A DNA stretch of 64,000 nucleotides from CATQHP01 sp965205595 (GTDB lineage: Bacteria > Acidobacteriota > Terriglobia > Bryobacterales > UBA6623). A program made the position numbers and the translations under genes. This document shows positions 27,724 through 36,661 of the stretch, piece after piece. Numbering within the stretch: the first letter of the stretch is position 1; the number at the start of each line of letters is the position of its first letter. Under the pieces are notes generated by a model, which saw only the letters and a list, made by a program, of their open reading frames with translations, did no database searches and was not told where the DNA came from. The stretch lies in assembly GCA_965205595.1 (NCBI GenBank), contig CBDBHI010000012.1, positions 372,001 through 436,000 of the forward strand, given 5' to 3'.

Positions 27724-27972
27724 ATGCCTGCAACGTTAGATCTGGAACAATTCGTGGGGCGTCCGCCCGATCGTTTAACGCTCGCCGAACGCGAGGCGGT
27801 GGTCGGCAAAGTAATCGCGATGGAAGTCTACTCGCCAAGGAACTTGGCCTTGCAGCGAATCGAAGCGATGGGGAACTCAGTTGAAGAGTGCGTGGCCCAG
27901 TTGAAACGCCGCGACCTCGATCCGCTGAACTACGAATTTACCCGAATGAACCCGCCCATGCTGTCACGCTAG
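27724..27972 (+). CDS. Small hypothetical protein
   Basis: 82 residues from the ATG at 27724. It is helical and charged (LTLAEREAVVGKVIAMEVY and SVEECVAQLKRRDLDPL), with no signal peptide and no recognised domain. Codon usage looks like that of neighbouring genes. It is followed closely by another small open frame. Confidence 0.55.
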   Translation: MPATLDLEQFVGRPPDRLTLAEREAVVGKVIAMEVYSPRNLALQRIEAMGNSVEECVAQLKRRDLDPLNYEFTRMNPPMLSR

Positions 27973-27997
27973 CCGGCGTTGCTAACATGAGGATGCC

Positions 27998-28123
27998 ATG
28001 TACTTCGGCGTCATCCTTATTGTTCTCGCACTCGGCGTACTTGTATTAATTGCCGGCGGTCGATACGGCACGAGTTGCCGTTCTTGTAAGCCGAATGTAT
28101 CTGCCCGTCAGGGCACGAAGTAA
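27998..28123 (+). CDS. 41-residue membrane microprotein with CxxC
   Basis: ATG to TAA encodes 41 residues: one membrane helix (FGVILIVLALGVLVLIAGG) followed by a short basic tail with two cysteines in C-R-S-C. A GAGG sequence lies about 5-6 nt before the ATG. It begins 25 nt after the previous small gene. A single-pass protein with a CxxC tail could bind a metal or form a disulfide, but this rests on sequence appearance only. Confidence 0.45.
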   Translation: MYFGVILIVLALGVLVLIAGGRYGTSCRSCKPNVSARQGTK

Positions 28124-28188
28124 TCCGCGAAATCCGTTGCGGCTCGCCACCACGCGCTCATGGCATCTACTCGTATACTGGACTCGCG

Positions 28189-29355
28189 ATGACAAACCGA
28201 CGCCATTTCTTGTCGACCGCGGCGGCCGCGCCGCTGATGCTGCCTTCCTCGGCGGCCGGCGCGAACGAGCGAGTCTCGGTTGCGCTGATCGGCGCGGGAG
28301 GCCGAGGCCGCCGTGTCTACGACGCATTCAAGGAGCTTGGTTCGCCGCGGCCGGCTGTCTGCGATGTTTATCAACCCAATCTCGCGAAGGGCCTCGAAGC
28401 GGCCGACGACGGCGCACAGGCTTATGGGGACTATCGCCGAATCCTTGACCGTAATGACATCGATGCGGTGCTGATTGCGACACCCGACCATTGGCATGTC
28501 CCGATGATGCTCGACGCTGTCTCCGCCGGTAAAGACGTTTATTGCGAAAAGCCGATGTCGCACTCGATTTCACAAGGTGTTGCGGCGGTGAAAGGGGTCC
28601 GCGCGACCGATCGTGTCGTCCAAATCGGTATGCAGCGACGCAGCACGCCTTGGATCGTCGAGATGCAAGATGCCGTTGCGAATGGAGCGATTGGGAACAT
28701 CACGATGGCACGCGCCGAGTGGAATTGGGCGATATCGAAACCCCTCGACAACTCCGAACTCCCAGGTGAACTTGACGCCGATAGTTTCATGGGAGGCGCG
28801 GCGCAATCGCTCGAGCCAATGATGTTTCGCAAGTGGCGCTACTTCTGGGCTTTTTCCGGTGGAAATATGACTGACCAGGGCACCCACTTGATGGACGTCA
28901 TCCAGTGGTTCACTGGCGCCGGGACGCCGCGCTCAGCAGTCTGCCACGGGAACGTGATCGGCATGTCGGGCTCGGAGACTCCCGATAGCTTCGCGGCGTC
29001 GTTCGACTACGGCGAATTTCTCGCCACCTGGACACTCAACTACAACAACGATTTCCGCTCCGGCTGGACAATCGAGCTGCTAGGCGACAAAGGCACACTC
29101 GTTATGGATGGCGGCGGCTATCGCCTTTACGACGCGCCATGGATCCGCAATCAAGAGCCGATCAAAGCGCACGAGGACCGGCTGCCCACGATACCGCACG
29201 TGCGAAATTCCCTAGAATGCGTTAAATCTCGCGAGCAGCCCAATGCCCCTGTCAAGGTCGGCCACAGCGCGGTTTGCGGGCCACACTTGGCCAACATCGC
29301 CTACCACCGCAAGGGCATGGCGTTTCTCAATCCGGAAGCGACCGAAACATACTAG
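28189..29355 (+). CDS. Gfo/Idh/MocA-family oxidoreductase, exported
   Basis: 388 residues. The N-terminus NRRHFLSTAAAAPLML is a twin-arginine-type signal. The Rossmann motif is VALIGAGGRGRRVYDAF; TPDHWHVPM and CEKPMSHS (catalytic Lys in EKP) are typical of the family. The C-terminal domain contains FSGGNMTDQGTHLMDVIQWF. Such exported NAD(P)-dependent sugar oxidoreductases are frequent in Acidobacteria and Planctomycetes; the sugar is not known. Confidence 0.9.
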   Translation: MTNRRHFLSTAAAAPLMLPSSAAGANERVSVALIGAGGRGRRVYDAFKELGSPRPAVCDVYQPNLAKGLEAADDGAQAYGDYRRILDRNDIDAVLIATPDHWHVPMMLDAVSAGKDVYCEKPMSHSISQGVAAVKGVRATDRVVQIGMQRRSTPWIVEMQDAVANGAIGNITMARAEWNWAISKPLDNSELPGELDADSFMGGAAQSLEPMMFRKWRYFWAFSGGNMTDQGTHLMDVIQWFTGAGTPRSAVCHGNVIGMSGSETPDSFAASFDYGEFLATWTLNYNNDFRSGWTIELLGDKGTLVMDGGGYRLYDAPWIRNQEPIKAHEDRLPTIPHVRNSLECVKSREQPNAPVKVGHSAVCGPHLANIAYHRKGMAFLNPEATETY

Positions 29356-29425
29356 GAGAGTGTCGCCGCGCAAAGTGGAGAATTCGCTTGCGACTTGCCG
29401 GACCTCTCTTTGGGCTGGACACTAG

Positions 29426-30193
29426 ATGATGTTGCGCGCCGTACTGGTCCTGTTGCTGATGACCGCTGGAGTTTGCCCCTTGGCTTACTCACAGATGGTG
29501 CTGTCGGCGCGGGCCGGCCTAGTCCACTACACAATCGGCGAGGTGCACGTCGACGGCGTAGCGATTAAGCCGAGCGTGACAGAGTTGACGCAACTCGACG
29601 AAGGTCAAAGCCTGCGCACCCACAACGGACGCGCCGAGCTGCTCCTCTCCCCAGAGGGATTTTTTCGAACCGGACATCAGACGGAAGTTCGGCTACTCTC
29701 CGATGACATTGCCGACTCGAAGCTGCAGCTCATTGCCGGCTCGGCGCTGATCGACTCGCGCCAGGCCGGCACCAAAAAGGAGCTTGTGACTCTAGCGTAC
29801 GGCGACACTGTTATGGAGCTTGCGGCCAAGGGCCTTTATCGGTTTGATGCGAATCCCGGCCGGCCCGCGCGCCTGAGGGTGTACAAAGGACAGGCGATGG
29901 TTCGTCTACGAGACGAAAGCCGAAAGGTGAAAAAAACTAGAGCGATTGAGGTTGGCGGGGCCTCGCTCGCCCAACCCAAACGCTTCGATCCGGATTTCCG
30001 AGACGAATTGGACAAATGGAATGACCGGCGGAGCCGCATTGTGGCCAGGATGGCCGCCACCGGGGTTAAGAGGAAACGGCCACTTTCGGGACTCGACTCC
30101 GGCATCGGTCGCCGCCGAGGAAGCGGACGAGGCGGAGGTGGTGGCAATGGCGGCGGTGGGCGTGGCCGAGTGAATGACGCATCGAACCAATAG
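29426..30193 (+). CDS. Secreted FecR-like protein with Gly/Arg-rich tail
   Basis: 255 residues with a signal peptide (VLVLLLMTAGVCPLAYSQ). The middle has FecR-domain texture (LDEGQSLRTHNGRAELLLSPEGFFR and LQLIAGSALIDSR), a beta-rich fold. The C-terminus has a basic segment and then a low-complexity Gly/Arg tail. It is not next to a sigma-factor gene, so a FecR regulatory role is not implied; it may be a surface or matrix protein. Confidence 0.6.
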   Translation: MMLRAVLVLLLMTAGVCPLAYSQMVLSARAGLVHYTIGEVHVDGVAIKPSVTELTQLDEGQSLRTHNGRAELLLSPEGFFRTGHQTEVRLLSDDIADSKLQLIAGSALIDSRQAGTKKELVTLAYGDTVMELAAKGLYRFDANPGRPARLRVYKGQAMVRLRDESRKVKKTRAIEVGGASLAQPKRFDPDFRDELDKWNDRRSRIVARMAATGVKRKRPLSGLDSGIGRRRGSGRGGGGGNGGGGRGRVNDASNQ

Positions 30194-30223
30194 CTCGCCT
30201 AGCCACTCAATTCACCTACCAAC

Positions 30224-30685
30224 TTACTCGACCAAATTCGCCAGCGCTTCAAGCCGGGCCAGGCAGCCGGACCAGCCTTTGTTGTGCTCGTCGCGCATAG
30301 GTTCGCTCGGAAAACGCTCGTGGATCAGATCGACCTGTGTTCCGTCCCGCACCTCGGTTAACCTCACCGTGACGCGGGTATCCGACACCATCCCGCTTTC
30401 CCACGACCAGCTATAAACAAGAGTTTCGGGGCGATCGATTTGCTCGTACTCGCCGAAGACGACATGCCGACCTCCCTCTTTGTGGACCATCTCAATGCGG
30501 GAGTTTCCGCCAACGCGGAGGTCGACCTCGGCGTTGACAGTGTAATCCTCCGAGGGGCCGAACCAGAGATTCAGTGTCGCGGGATCTGTCCAGGCATCGA
30601 ACACCTTCTCTCGACCGGCGCGAAAAACGCGCTTGAGTCTGAGGACGGCGCTATCAGGAGTCCGAGTTTGAGCGGGTGTTGCCAT
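30224..30685 (-). CDS. SRPBCC (AHSA1-like) domain protein
   Basis: 153 residues, with the START/SRPBCC pattern: LRLKRVFRAGREKVFDAWTDP at the start, LWFGPSEDYTV, and VRLTEVRDGTQVDLIHERFP towards the end, finishing in a long C-terminal helix with GWSGCLARLEALANL. These bind small hydrophobic ligands. Pairing with an ArsR-type regulator just upstream is a very common arrangement. Confidence 0.88.
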   Translation of the reverse strand: MATPAQTRTPDSAVLRLKRVFRAGREKVFDAWTDPATLNLWFGPSEDYTVNAEVDLRVGGNSRIEMVHKEGGRHVVFGEYEQIDRPETLVYSWSWESGMVSDTRVTVRLTEVRDGTQVDLIHERFPSEPMRDEHNKGWSGCLARLEALANLVE

Positions 30686-30702
30686 GTTTTCTAAATGTCC
30701 TC

Positions 30703-31026
30703 TTAGCTATCTTTGTCGAGCAAGGCGGCTAGGCGGTCGAGCCCTTGTTCCCAGAACTTCTTTTGTGTGCCAATCCATGCCTCTGCGTCTTCGATCGGTT
30801 TGGAGCGAAGGCGGCAGTGGTGTACGCGGCCCTCGATGACCCGCTCCAACAGCCCGGCGCGCTCAAGCACGCGCAGGTGCCTGGATATCGCTGGCGCGGA
30901 CACTTTGTAAGGACGCGCCAAATCGCCAACCGTCGCTTCCCCACGCCCGAGTTGCTCCACGATTCCGCGGCGGATCGGGTCGGCGAGGGCGGCAAACGTC
31001 TGATCGAGTTTGTAGTTTTTAACCAT
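30703..31026 (-). CDS. ArsR-family transcriptional regulator
   Basis: 107 residues from the ATG at 31026; an ATG at 31044 would add six. It is a winged-helix protein: TFAALADPIRRGIVEQLGRG, then the recognition helix VSAPAISRHLRVLERAGLLER, then the wing with EGRVHHCRL. No metal-binding cysteines are present, so it is not a metal sensor. It lies 17 nt upstream of the SRPBCC gene, which it probably controls. A 10-bp palindrome, GTTAATTAAC, at 31030-31039 just before the start might be an operator. Confidence 0.88.
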   Translation of the reverse strand: MVKNYKLDQTFAALADPIRRGIVEQLGRGEATVGDLARPYKVSAPAISRHLRVLERAGLLERVIEGRVHHCRLRSKPIEDAEAWIGTQKKFWEQGLDRLAALLDKDS

Positions 31027-31111
31027 TCCGTTAATTAACTGCATTGTAACGAAGTTCTTAAAATGTTGGAGGCGAGCAGTCGGGCAACCCAATCACGCGG
31101 TCGAGCGTTTC

Positions 31112-31293
31112 AACCCGCATTTCTCACCACGTGACGGCGAATGCACGCGATAGGTGCGCCACTACTTCGTTGCGCTTGATCCCGAGTGCTCGACGGACTG
31201 CACGAGTACGCCTCCGCGCGCCGACCGTCGCCCGCCTCGTGTTGACGCACCTTTCACGCACTTTCGCACGCCACATGGTGAGAAATGCGGATT
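31112..31293. repeat. Full-length palindromic repeat element, copy 2
   Basis: A 182-bp element matching the copy at 24009 along its whole length, with scattered substitutions concentrated in the centre. The left tip AACCCGCATTTCTCACCAC is identical to that of copy 1. The right tip reads ATGGTGAGAAATGCGGATT. It lies between the ArsR gene and the TPR gene, 48 nt before the latter. Confidence 0.8.
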
Positions 31294-31340
31294 AGGTAGT
31301 CGTAGACTCCCGTTTCGATGCTCACCTACACTGAAATTCG

Positions 31341-32831
31341 ATGCTTTCTATAAGGCTAGTCATGGCGATGGGCTTGCTGACCTCGTCGGCGCTCCAGTTG
31401 GCAGCGCAAGAAGTCGAGCAGTTAAACACCGACGTGCGCATGTTCACCGTGATGGCGGCGATCAACATAGCCGGATACGACGACGGGATTAACGCGACTT
31501 CAGATAGTCCGGTGCGGAAGGCCGTTCGCGACGACTTGAGCGAACTCGATGCAGCCGTCGTAACACGTCTCAAGACGTTTTTCGCCGACCATAACTTGGA
31601 GACGGGCGACCTCAATTTGTCGCAGTACATCTCGTTTGCGCTAATGTGCGGCGAACCGCCGTTCTTCGACCTCAAGGCTGAGGTGCCGACCGATTTGCCG
31701 GTGGATGTCCGTGCGATCCGGGGTCTCTCTGGGTTGCTGCGCGAATTTTATGAAGAGGCCCACATCGAGAGCCTGTGGCAGAAGTACTTGCCGGCGTATG
31801 AAGAAGAGATGTTGCGCTACCAAGACACGCTCGTGCAGATTGTCTTTGAGACGAATGGGTATTTGCGTTTGTCGCCGACGAGCCGCGAAGCGCAGGGCTT
31901 TCAGGTCTACTTCGATATGCTGGCGGCGCCAGGCAGCGTGAACACGCGCGCCTACGGCGGTGACGTGAAGCTCGTGATCCACCCCTCCGCGAAGATTCGA
32001 GTGAAGGAGCTTCAATCGGCTTACCTGTTGCATTTGCTCGACCGGCTGTCAATTCGCCATGCCGACGTCGTCGCGAAGAAGAACGCGCTTGCCCGCTATG
32101 CACTGTTCGCTCCGGCGCTTGAAGATTCCTACAAGACGAATTTTCAGTTGCTTGTAACAAAGTCGCTGGCACACGCGGTCGAGACGCGCATGCGCTACGA
32201 GCCCGAGGAGAAAAAACTTCCGCGAATCGAAGCCTTTCTTCGCGACGGATTTATCTTGACACCGTACTTTTACGAGAAGCTTGCCGAGTACGAAAAACAG
32301 CCGGCGTCGATGCGAAAGTACTACGACGAGATGATTAAGGCGATCGACATTAAATATGAAGGCGCGCGCCTGCAGGCGGTAACGTTCGCCGAACGACCGA
32401 CCCGGCCCACTCCAAAACCGCGGCCGGTTGCAAGGCCCCAAGTTTCCGAGGTGGAAAAAATCTTGGGTCGAGCCGAGGGCCTGCTGCAACTCGAAGAGCT
32501 CGACAATGCTCGCGAGGCATTCGAGGAAGCCCTCGAGAAAGCCGGCGGCCGAAGTTCGCAGGCCAGTTACGGACTCGGTCGGGTGGCGCTTGACGAGGCC
32601 GACCCCGACCTAGCGCTTGAACATTTTGCCGTTGCGGCCGAGGCCGGCGGTGACGCGCGGGTGGTTGCGATGTCGCACATTTATATGGGCCGCATCGAAG
32701 ACATACTCGGCAATCGCGAGCTGGCGGTCAGACACTACGAAGACGCGTTAGCTGCCGGCGACACGTCTCCCATCACCGACAAATTCGCTAAAGACGGTCT
32801 GGCCGAGCCTTTCACGGGCGCCGAAGAGTAG
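31341..32831 (+). CDS. Secreted protein with C-terminal TPR repeats
   Basis: 496 residues with a signal peptide (LVMAMGLLTSSALQLAAQ). Residues 25-345 are unrecognised and predicted mainly helical. A Pro/Arg-rich linker near 350-370 precedes about three tetratricopeptide repeats (GLLQLEELDNAREAFEEALE, ASYGLGRVALDEADPDLALE, and HIYMGRIEDILGNRELAVRH). It is probably a periplasmic protein-protein interaction module. Confidence 0.7.
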   Translation: MLSIRLVMAMGLLTSSALQLAAQEVEQLNTDVRMFTVMAAINIAGYDDGINATSDSPVRKAVRDDLSELDAAVVTRLKTFFADHNLETGDLNLSQYISFALMCGEPPFFDLKAEVPTDLPVDVRAIRGLSGLLREFYEEAHIESLWQKYLPAYEEEMLRYQDTLVQIVFETNGYLRLSPTSREAQGFQVYFDMLAAPGSVNTRAYGGDVKLVIHPSAKIRVKELQSAYLLHLLDRLSIRHADVVAKKNALARYALFAPALEDSYKTNFQLLVTKSLAHAVETRMRYEPEEKKLPRIEAFLRDGFILTPYFYEKLAEYEKQPASMRKYYDEMIKAIDIKYEGARLQAVTFAERPTRPTPKPRPVARPQVSEVEKILGRAEGLLQLEELDNAREAFEEALEKAGGRSSQASYGLGRVALDEADPDLALEHFAVAAEAGGDARVVAMSHIYMGRIEDILGNRELAVRHYEDALAAGDTSPITDKFAKDGLAEPFTGAEE

Positions 32832-32924
32832 ACGCGCCTCGCAACCTCGCGATCGATTGCCCACTGAACGCCAACTGTCGGTGGGGCACTCTCCCCGTCG
32901 CTAAGTCGGTCCGTAGAATCCCTT

Positions 32925-33842
32925 TTACCGCGCCACCCACTTATAAGCGGCCATCGAGTTCGTGTAGAAATACTTCTCCTCTACCGCGCGGCCCTTCTCT
33001 CCAAAATACTCGCGAACAATTCCGAATACTTGGGCGTAGCTCCCGAGCGGATCGCTGTTGGGCCAGTCGCTCCCGTATAGCACGCGGTCGGGGCCGAACG
33101 TCCCGAAAATTTCGTCGATTTTCGAGCGGTAGAAATTGAGATCGTACGAGACCTTGCCGTTTCGCTCGAGCAAGACGGCGGAAACCTTAACGTAGGTCTG
33201 CGGCCGCTTGGCGAATTCACGCAATGCCGCCTGATACCGCGCTTGTTCGGCCCTTGCGACGGCCATCTTCGGCAGATGGTCGATCACAATGCGGAGCTCG
33301 GGTGCGTGGTCTGAGATTCGCAGCATGTCCTCGAGAATCTCGACCGTGGGGTTAGCCGAGTCGAGCGACAGGTCGGCCCTAGAAAGCCGTTTCATGTCGG
33401 CTATGAAGTCAGGGTTCGAGAGTTGCTCGTGGATATCTCGTCCCCATAGGTTGCCGTAACGCAGCCCCCGGAAAAGCGGGTTTTTGGTGAAGCGCTCAAG
33501 GTTCTTGGCAAAGCCTGGTTTGCCGGCGTCGAGGAATCCGACAGTGCCGACAATGATGGTGTCTTCGCACGCCACATCGAGTACCCACTGGTTGTCCTCG
33601 AGTTCCGGACTGCACTCGACTTCGATCGCGCCGCTGATCCCCAGCGACCGAGTTAGTTCGCGAAACCGGCTGGGGTAGGTCGGCTTTGAACGAATCTTGT
33701 CATCAGCCGGCGGCCACGGAATTCCGCCGGGCCGCGTCGGGTCAAAAAGGTGAATATGAGTGTCGATAACCGGGAATGGGGCCTTGGTCGCGGCCGCCGC
33801 TGTTAGGCCCGCAGTCGCCGCGAGGAACGTTCTTCGAGTCAC
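32925..33842 (-). CDS. Amidohydrolase (Amidohydro_2-type), exported
   Basis: 305 residues, GTG start. The N-terminus MTRRTFLAATAGLTAAAATKA is a twin-arginine-type signal. The TIM-barrel amidohydrolase shows VIDTHIHLFDP (metal His pair), IVIDHLPKM, and LYGSDWPNSDP (catalytic Asp). Relatives hydrolyse lactones or decarboxylate aromatic acids; the substrate here is unknown. Confidence 0.88.
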   Translation of the reverse strand: MTRRTFLAATAGLTAAAATKAPFPVIDTHIHLFDPTRPGGIPWPPADDKIRSKPTYPSRFRELTRSLGISGAIEVECSPELEDNQWVLDVACEDTIIVGTVGFLDAGKPGFAKNLERFTKNPLFRGLRYGNLWGRDIHEQLSNPDFIADMKRLSRADLSLDSANPTVEILEDMLRISDHAPELRIVIDHLPKMAVARAEQARYQAALREFAKRPQTYVKVSAVLLERNGKVSYDLNFYRSKIDEIFGTFGPDRVLYGSDWPNSDPLGSYAQVFGIVREYFGEKGRAVEEKYFYTNSMAAYKWVAR

Positions 33843-33907
33843 GGCGACCAGTATAGTTCACCGCATCACGCTTGCTTCCGATCGGCGGCGGCTGATTAGA
33901 TAGAGCG

Positions 33908-35287
33908 GTGGCCCCGAGCGATCGAGAAGTACTGCTACGAAGCCTGCCGTCGGTCGACGAACTGCTTCAATCCGAGACGGCTTCGGAATGGCTTGAGTCC
34001 GCGCCGCGCGATCGTATCGTGGCGCTAGCGCGCGCGGCACTCGACGAAGCGCGGACCAGCATCCTCGCGGGCTCCACCCAAAACGGCTTCGACGCTGCCA
34101 TTGAAGTCAAAACGCGGGTCACCTCAAAGCTCAAGCATCTCTTGCAGCCATCGCTACGCCCCGTCATTAACGCATCTGGTGTGATCCTCCACACCAATCT
34201 AGGACGCGCACCACTCGCCGCATCCGCAGTCGATGCAATATCACAGGTCGCTCGCGGCTACTCGAACCTCGAATACGATCTCGTCGCCGGCAAGCGTGGA
34301 AAACGCGACGTTCATGCTGGAGATTTACTCGAACAGATTCTCGGCGCCCCGGCCATCGTCGTCAACAACAATGCGGCCGCGATCTTTCTAGTTCTCAATG
34401 AGCTGTCGAGAGACGGTGAAACGATCGTGTCGCGCGGCGAACTCATTGAAATTGGCGACGGCTTTCGAATCCCCGAGATTCTCGAGCGCTCCGGCGCGAC
34501 ATTACGCGACGTTGGAACCACAAATCAAACGCGTATCGATGACTATCGCCAGGCCATCAGCGAGCAGACCCGTGTGCTGCTGCGCGTCCACCCGAGCAAT
34601 TTTCGTCAGGTCGGATTCGCCGGGCGCCCCACCCTCGCCGAGTTGGTAGCGCTCGCGAGCGAAACCTCGCTTCCTCTGGTCGAAGATCTTGGAAGCGGCT
34701 GCCTTAGCGATCTAAGCGCCATCGGAATCGATGACGAGGCGCCTGTAACCGCAAGCCTCGAAGCCGGTGTCGACATCGTGACCTTCTCGGGCGACAAGTT
34801 GCTCGGCGGTCCCCAAGCTGGAATCATCACCGGCACCCCGGAGCTGATCCAGAGGATCCGACGCAACCCGCTTTTCCGCGCCCTACGCGTCGACAAGCTG
34901 ACCTATGCGGCGCTGGGCGCAACGCTCCGGGAGTTCATCACAGGTAACGAGCATCGTATCCCAGCCCTACGAATGATGCAGACGTCGGCGAATGAACTAC
35001 GCCTCCGATCCCAGCGTTTCGTCGAAAAGTTAGACCGCCCCGGAGTCGCGATTTACGAGGGGGAGTCGTTGCTTGGCGGCGGCTCCACTCCGGCGCGGAC
35101 ACTCCCGTCACCGCTGATCGCGATCGAGCCCAGCGCGGACACCTCCGCACACCGCATGGAGCAGCAGTTACGCGCCAACGATCCGCCGGTAGTCGCCAGG
35201 ATCGAGCGTGACACGTTGATCGTCGACCTTCGCACGGTCGCCCAGTCCGAAGAGGCCGATTTGCTCGAAGCTCTCAAGGCGCTCTAG
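33908..35287 (+). CDS. selA: L-seryl-tRNA(Sec) selenium transferase
   Basis: 459 residues with a GTG start, close to E. coli SelA (463). It converts Ser-tRNA(Sec) to Sec-tRNA(Sec) with selenophosphate and PLP. Motifs are INASGVILHTNLGRAPL, VVNNNAAAIFLVLN, FRQVGFAG, and the PLP-lysine site TFSGDKLLGGPQAGII (Lys297). Its presence says this genome decodes UGA as selenocysteine. selB, selC and selD were not found in the window. The next gene downstream on the same strand contains an in-frame UGA. Confidence 0.96.
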   Translation: MAPSDREVLLRSLPSVDELLQSETASEWLESAPRDRIVALARAALDEARTSILAGSTQNGFDAAIEVKTRVTSKLKHLLQPSLRPVINASGVILHTNLGRAPLAASAVDAISQVARGYSNLEYDLVAGKRGKRDVHAGDLLEQILGAPAIVVNNNAAAIFLVLNELSRDGETIVSRGELIEIGDGFRIPEILERSGATLRDVGTTNQTRIDDYRQAISEQTRVLLRVHPSNFRQVGFAGRPTLAELVALASETSLPLVEDLGSGCLSDLSAIGIDDEAPVTASLEAGVDIVTFSGDKLLGGPQAGIITGTPELIQRIRRNPLFRALRVDKLTYAALGATLREFITGNEHRIPALRMMQTSANELRLRSQRFVEKLDRPGVAIYEGESLLGGGSTPARTLPSPLIAIEPSADTSAHRMEQQLRANDPPVVARIERDTLIVDLRTVAQSEEADLLEALKAL

Positions 35288-35416
35288 GTTGCGTCAATTT
35301 GCCGTTACCATCGCCGCCACCAAAACGTCATAATTGGTTACTGGAAGAATTGAAGAATTCAAGGTGCCGAGCGGGTGCCGCGCGCTGAAGCTGCGGATCA
35401 CTTCCTGTACACACTT

Positions 35417-36661
35417 ATGCGAATCAGACTTCTTGCAGTGCCGGTCTTGCTCGCAACGTTGCAGACCCCAACGATTGCATTTGCGGAAGAAGCAGTCGGT
35501 TGGATCACGTCATACGAAGAGGCCCTCGAGGAGGCCCGGCGGACGGGGAAACCGATATTTCTCGAGTTCCGCTGCGCTCCTTGACGCGCCGGAAGGGAAT
35601 TTGACGCACAGGTTGTGCTGACCGAAGCAGGAACGAGACGTGGCGAATTGCTAAAGCAATACGTCCCCGCCCGCATCGTCCAGATGAACGGGATCAATAT
35701 CGGTCTTTACGATTACGACCGCTACAACACACTGTACTTTTTCCTCGTTAGCCCCGACGAGCAAATTTATTTGCGCTACGGCGGCCGCGACCCCAGATCG
35801 CCTACCACTTACCTCAATCTCGAAAGTCTGGAGCTCGCGCTAGAGCTGGGTCTCGAACAACATCGTCTTTACCAAGCAGGCAAGCTGCCCAAGACTAAGC
35901 CACCACCAGCGGTTTATCCGCAGGACATTCCGGAACTTTACAAGCGCACGATCAACTCCGGGCGCTGTGTTGAATGTCACCTCATCGATGATCTTGAGAA
36001 CGTCCAGCGCGAGAAAGATGGCAACCTCGACAAGCTTTCGCAAATGTATCGCTCGCCGGACATTCGTGCGATCGGAATCGAATTAGACATTCCAAGGGGA
36101 CTTCTTGTTGCGGACGCCGGCAAAGCCGTTGCCGAAGCAGGTATGCAGGCGGGCGACACGATCACTCACTTTAACGATACGAGGGTGTGGACCTTTGGCG
36201 ACCTCCAGTGGGCCTACGATCACATCGATCGGCTCTCCAAGAAAATCAAACTAACGGTAGAGCGTGGCGGCTCGAGCGTCGACCTCGATGTCGACCTACC
36301 CGATTTTTGGTGGATGACCGACATCAGCTACCGCAACTGGAGCGTTGATCCTCGTGTGTACTTCAACTCCAAACCGCTGAGTGCTGACGAAAAGCGGGAT
36401 CTGGGGCTCGAAACGGACGGCTTCGCGAGCCGCGTGAGCTACATTGATCGGATCGCGAAACTGCTCTCAAATCACACTCTTGTATTGGGTGACATAGTTT
36501 ACGGCGTTGACGGCGAGACCCACGACGATATTGCCAACACAGCCGAGCTTTTTCTCAAGCTTCGCAAGCAAGCAGGTGGGCGCTACACGCTGCAGGTCGT
36601 CCGCGACGGAGAGCGGATCGAGATGCCGCTGAAGACCGATAGAATGAGCTTTCGAAAATGA
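35417..36661 (+). CDS. Predicted selenoprotein: CxxU thioredoxin-like, haem-c motif and PDZ domains
   Basis: A 414-residue protein if UGA at 35582-35584 is read as Sec (residue 56). The frame is open on both sides of the UGA, with no other stop until 36659. A signal peptide (RLLAVPVLLATLQTPTIAFA) is followed by a thioredoxin-like start (SYEEALEEARRTGKPIFLEF), then R-C-A-P-U, that is Cys53-x-x-Sec56 in the place of the CxxC motif. Residues 184-188 are C-V-E-C-H, a haem c attachment motif. About 215-300 (IPRGLLVADAGKAVAEAGMQ, GDTITHFND) is PDZ-like, and a second PDZ-like segment lies near 345-405. The protein is probably periplasmic. Its stop overlaps the DsbD-alpha-like gene by 4 nt. Sec incorporation is inferred, not shown; a nonsense mutation is the alternative. 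Confidence 0.82.
35606..35618 (+). promoter_or_regulatory. Candidate bacterial SECIS apical hairpin
   Basis: GCACA-GGT-TGTGC forms five perfect base pairs around a GGU loop. It begins 21 nt after the in-frame UGA, inside the coding region. Bacterial SelB-binding hairpins are characterised by a short upper stem, a small loop with G at or near its start, and roughly this distance from the UGA. No clear lower stem was found by eye. Confidence 0.65.

Noticed and set aside
32840..32915. A bidirectional terminator between the TPR and amidohydrolase genes
   Set aside because: The GCCCAC/GTGGGGC pairing is imperfect with a bulge and there is no T-tract on either side.
35340..35405. A possible tRNA-Sec gene just upstream of the selenoprotein (GGAAG ... 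CTTCC ends)
   Set aside because: The segment is too short, has no T-loop GTTCGA-like sequence and no anticodon arm with TCA in the right place.
35375..36661. Two separate genes, one ending at the TGA at 35582 and one starting at a CTG at 35615
   Set aside because: The frame is the same on both sides, the second piece lacks a start signal and signal peptide, and the TGA lies in a redox motif beside selA.
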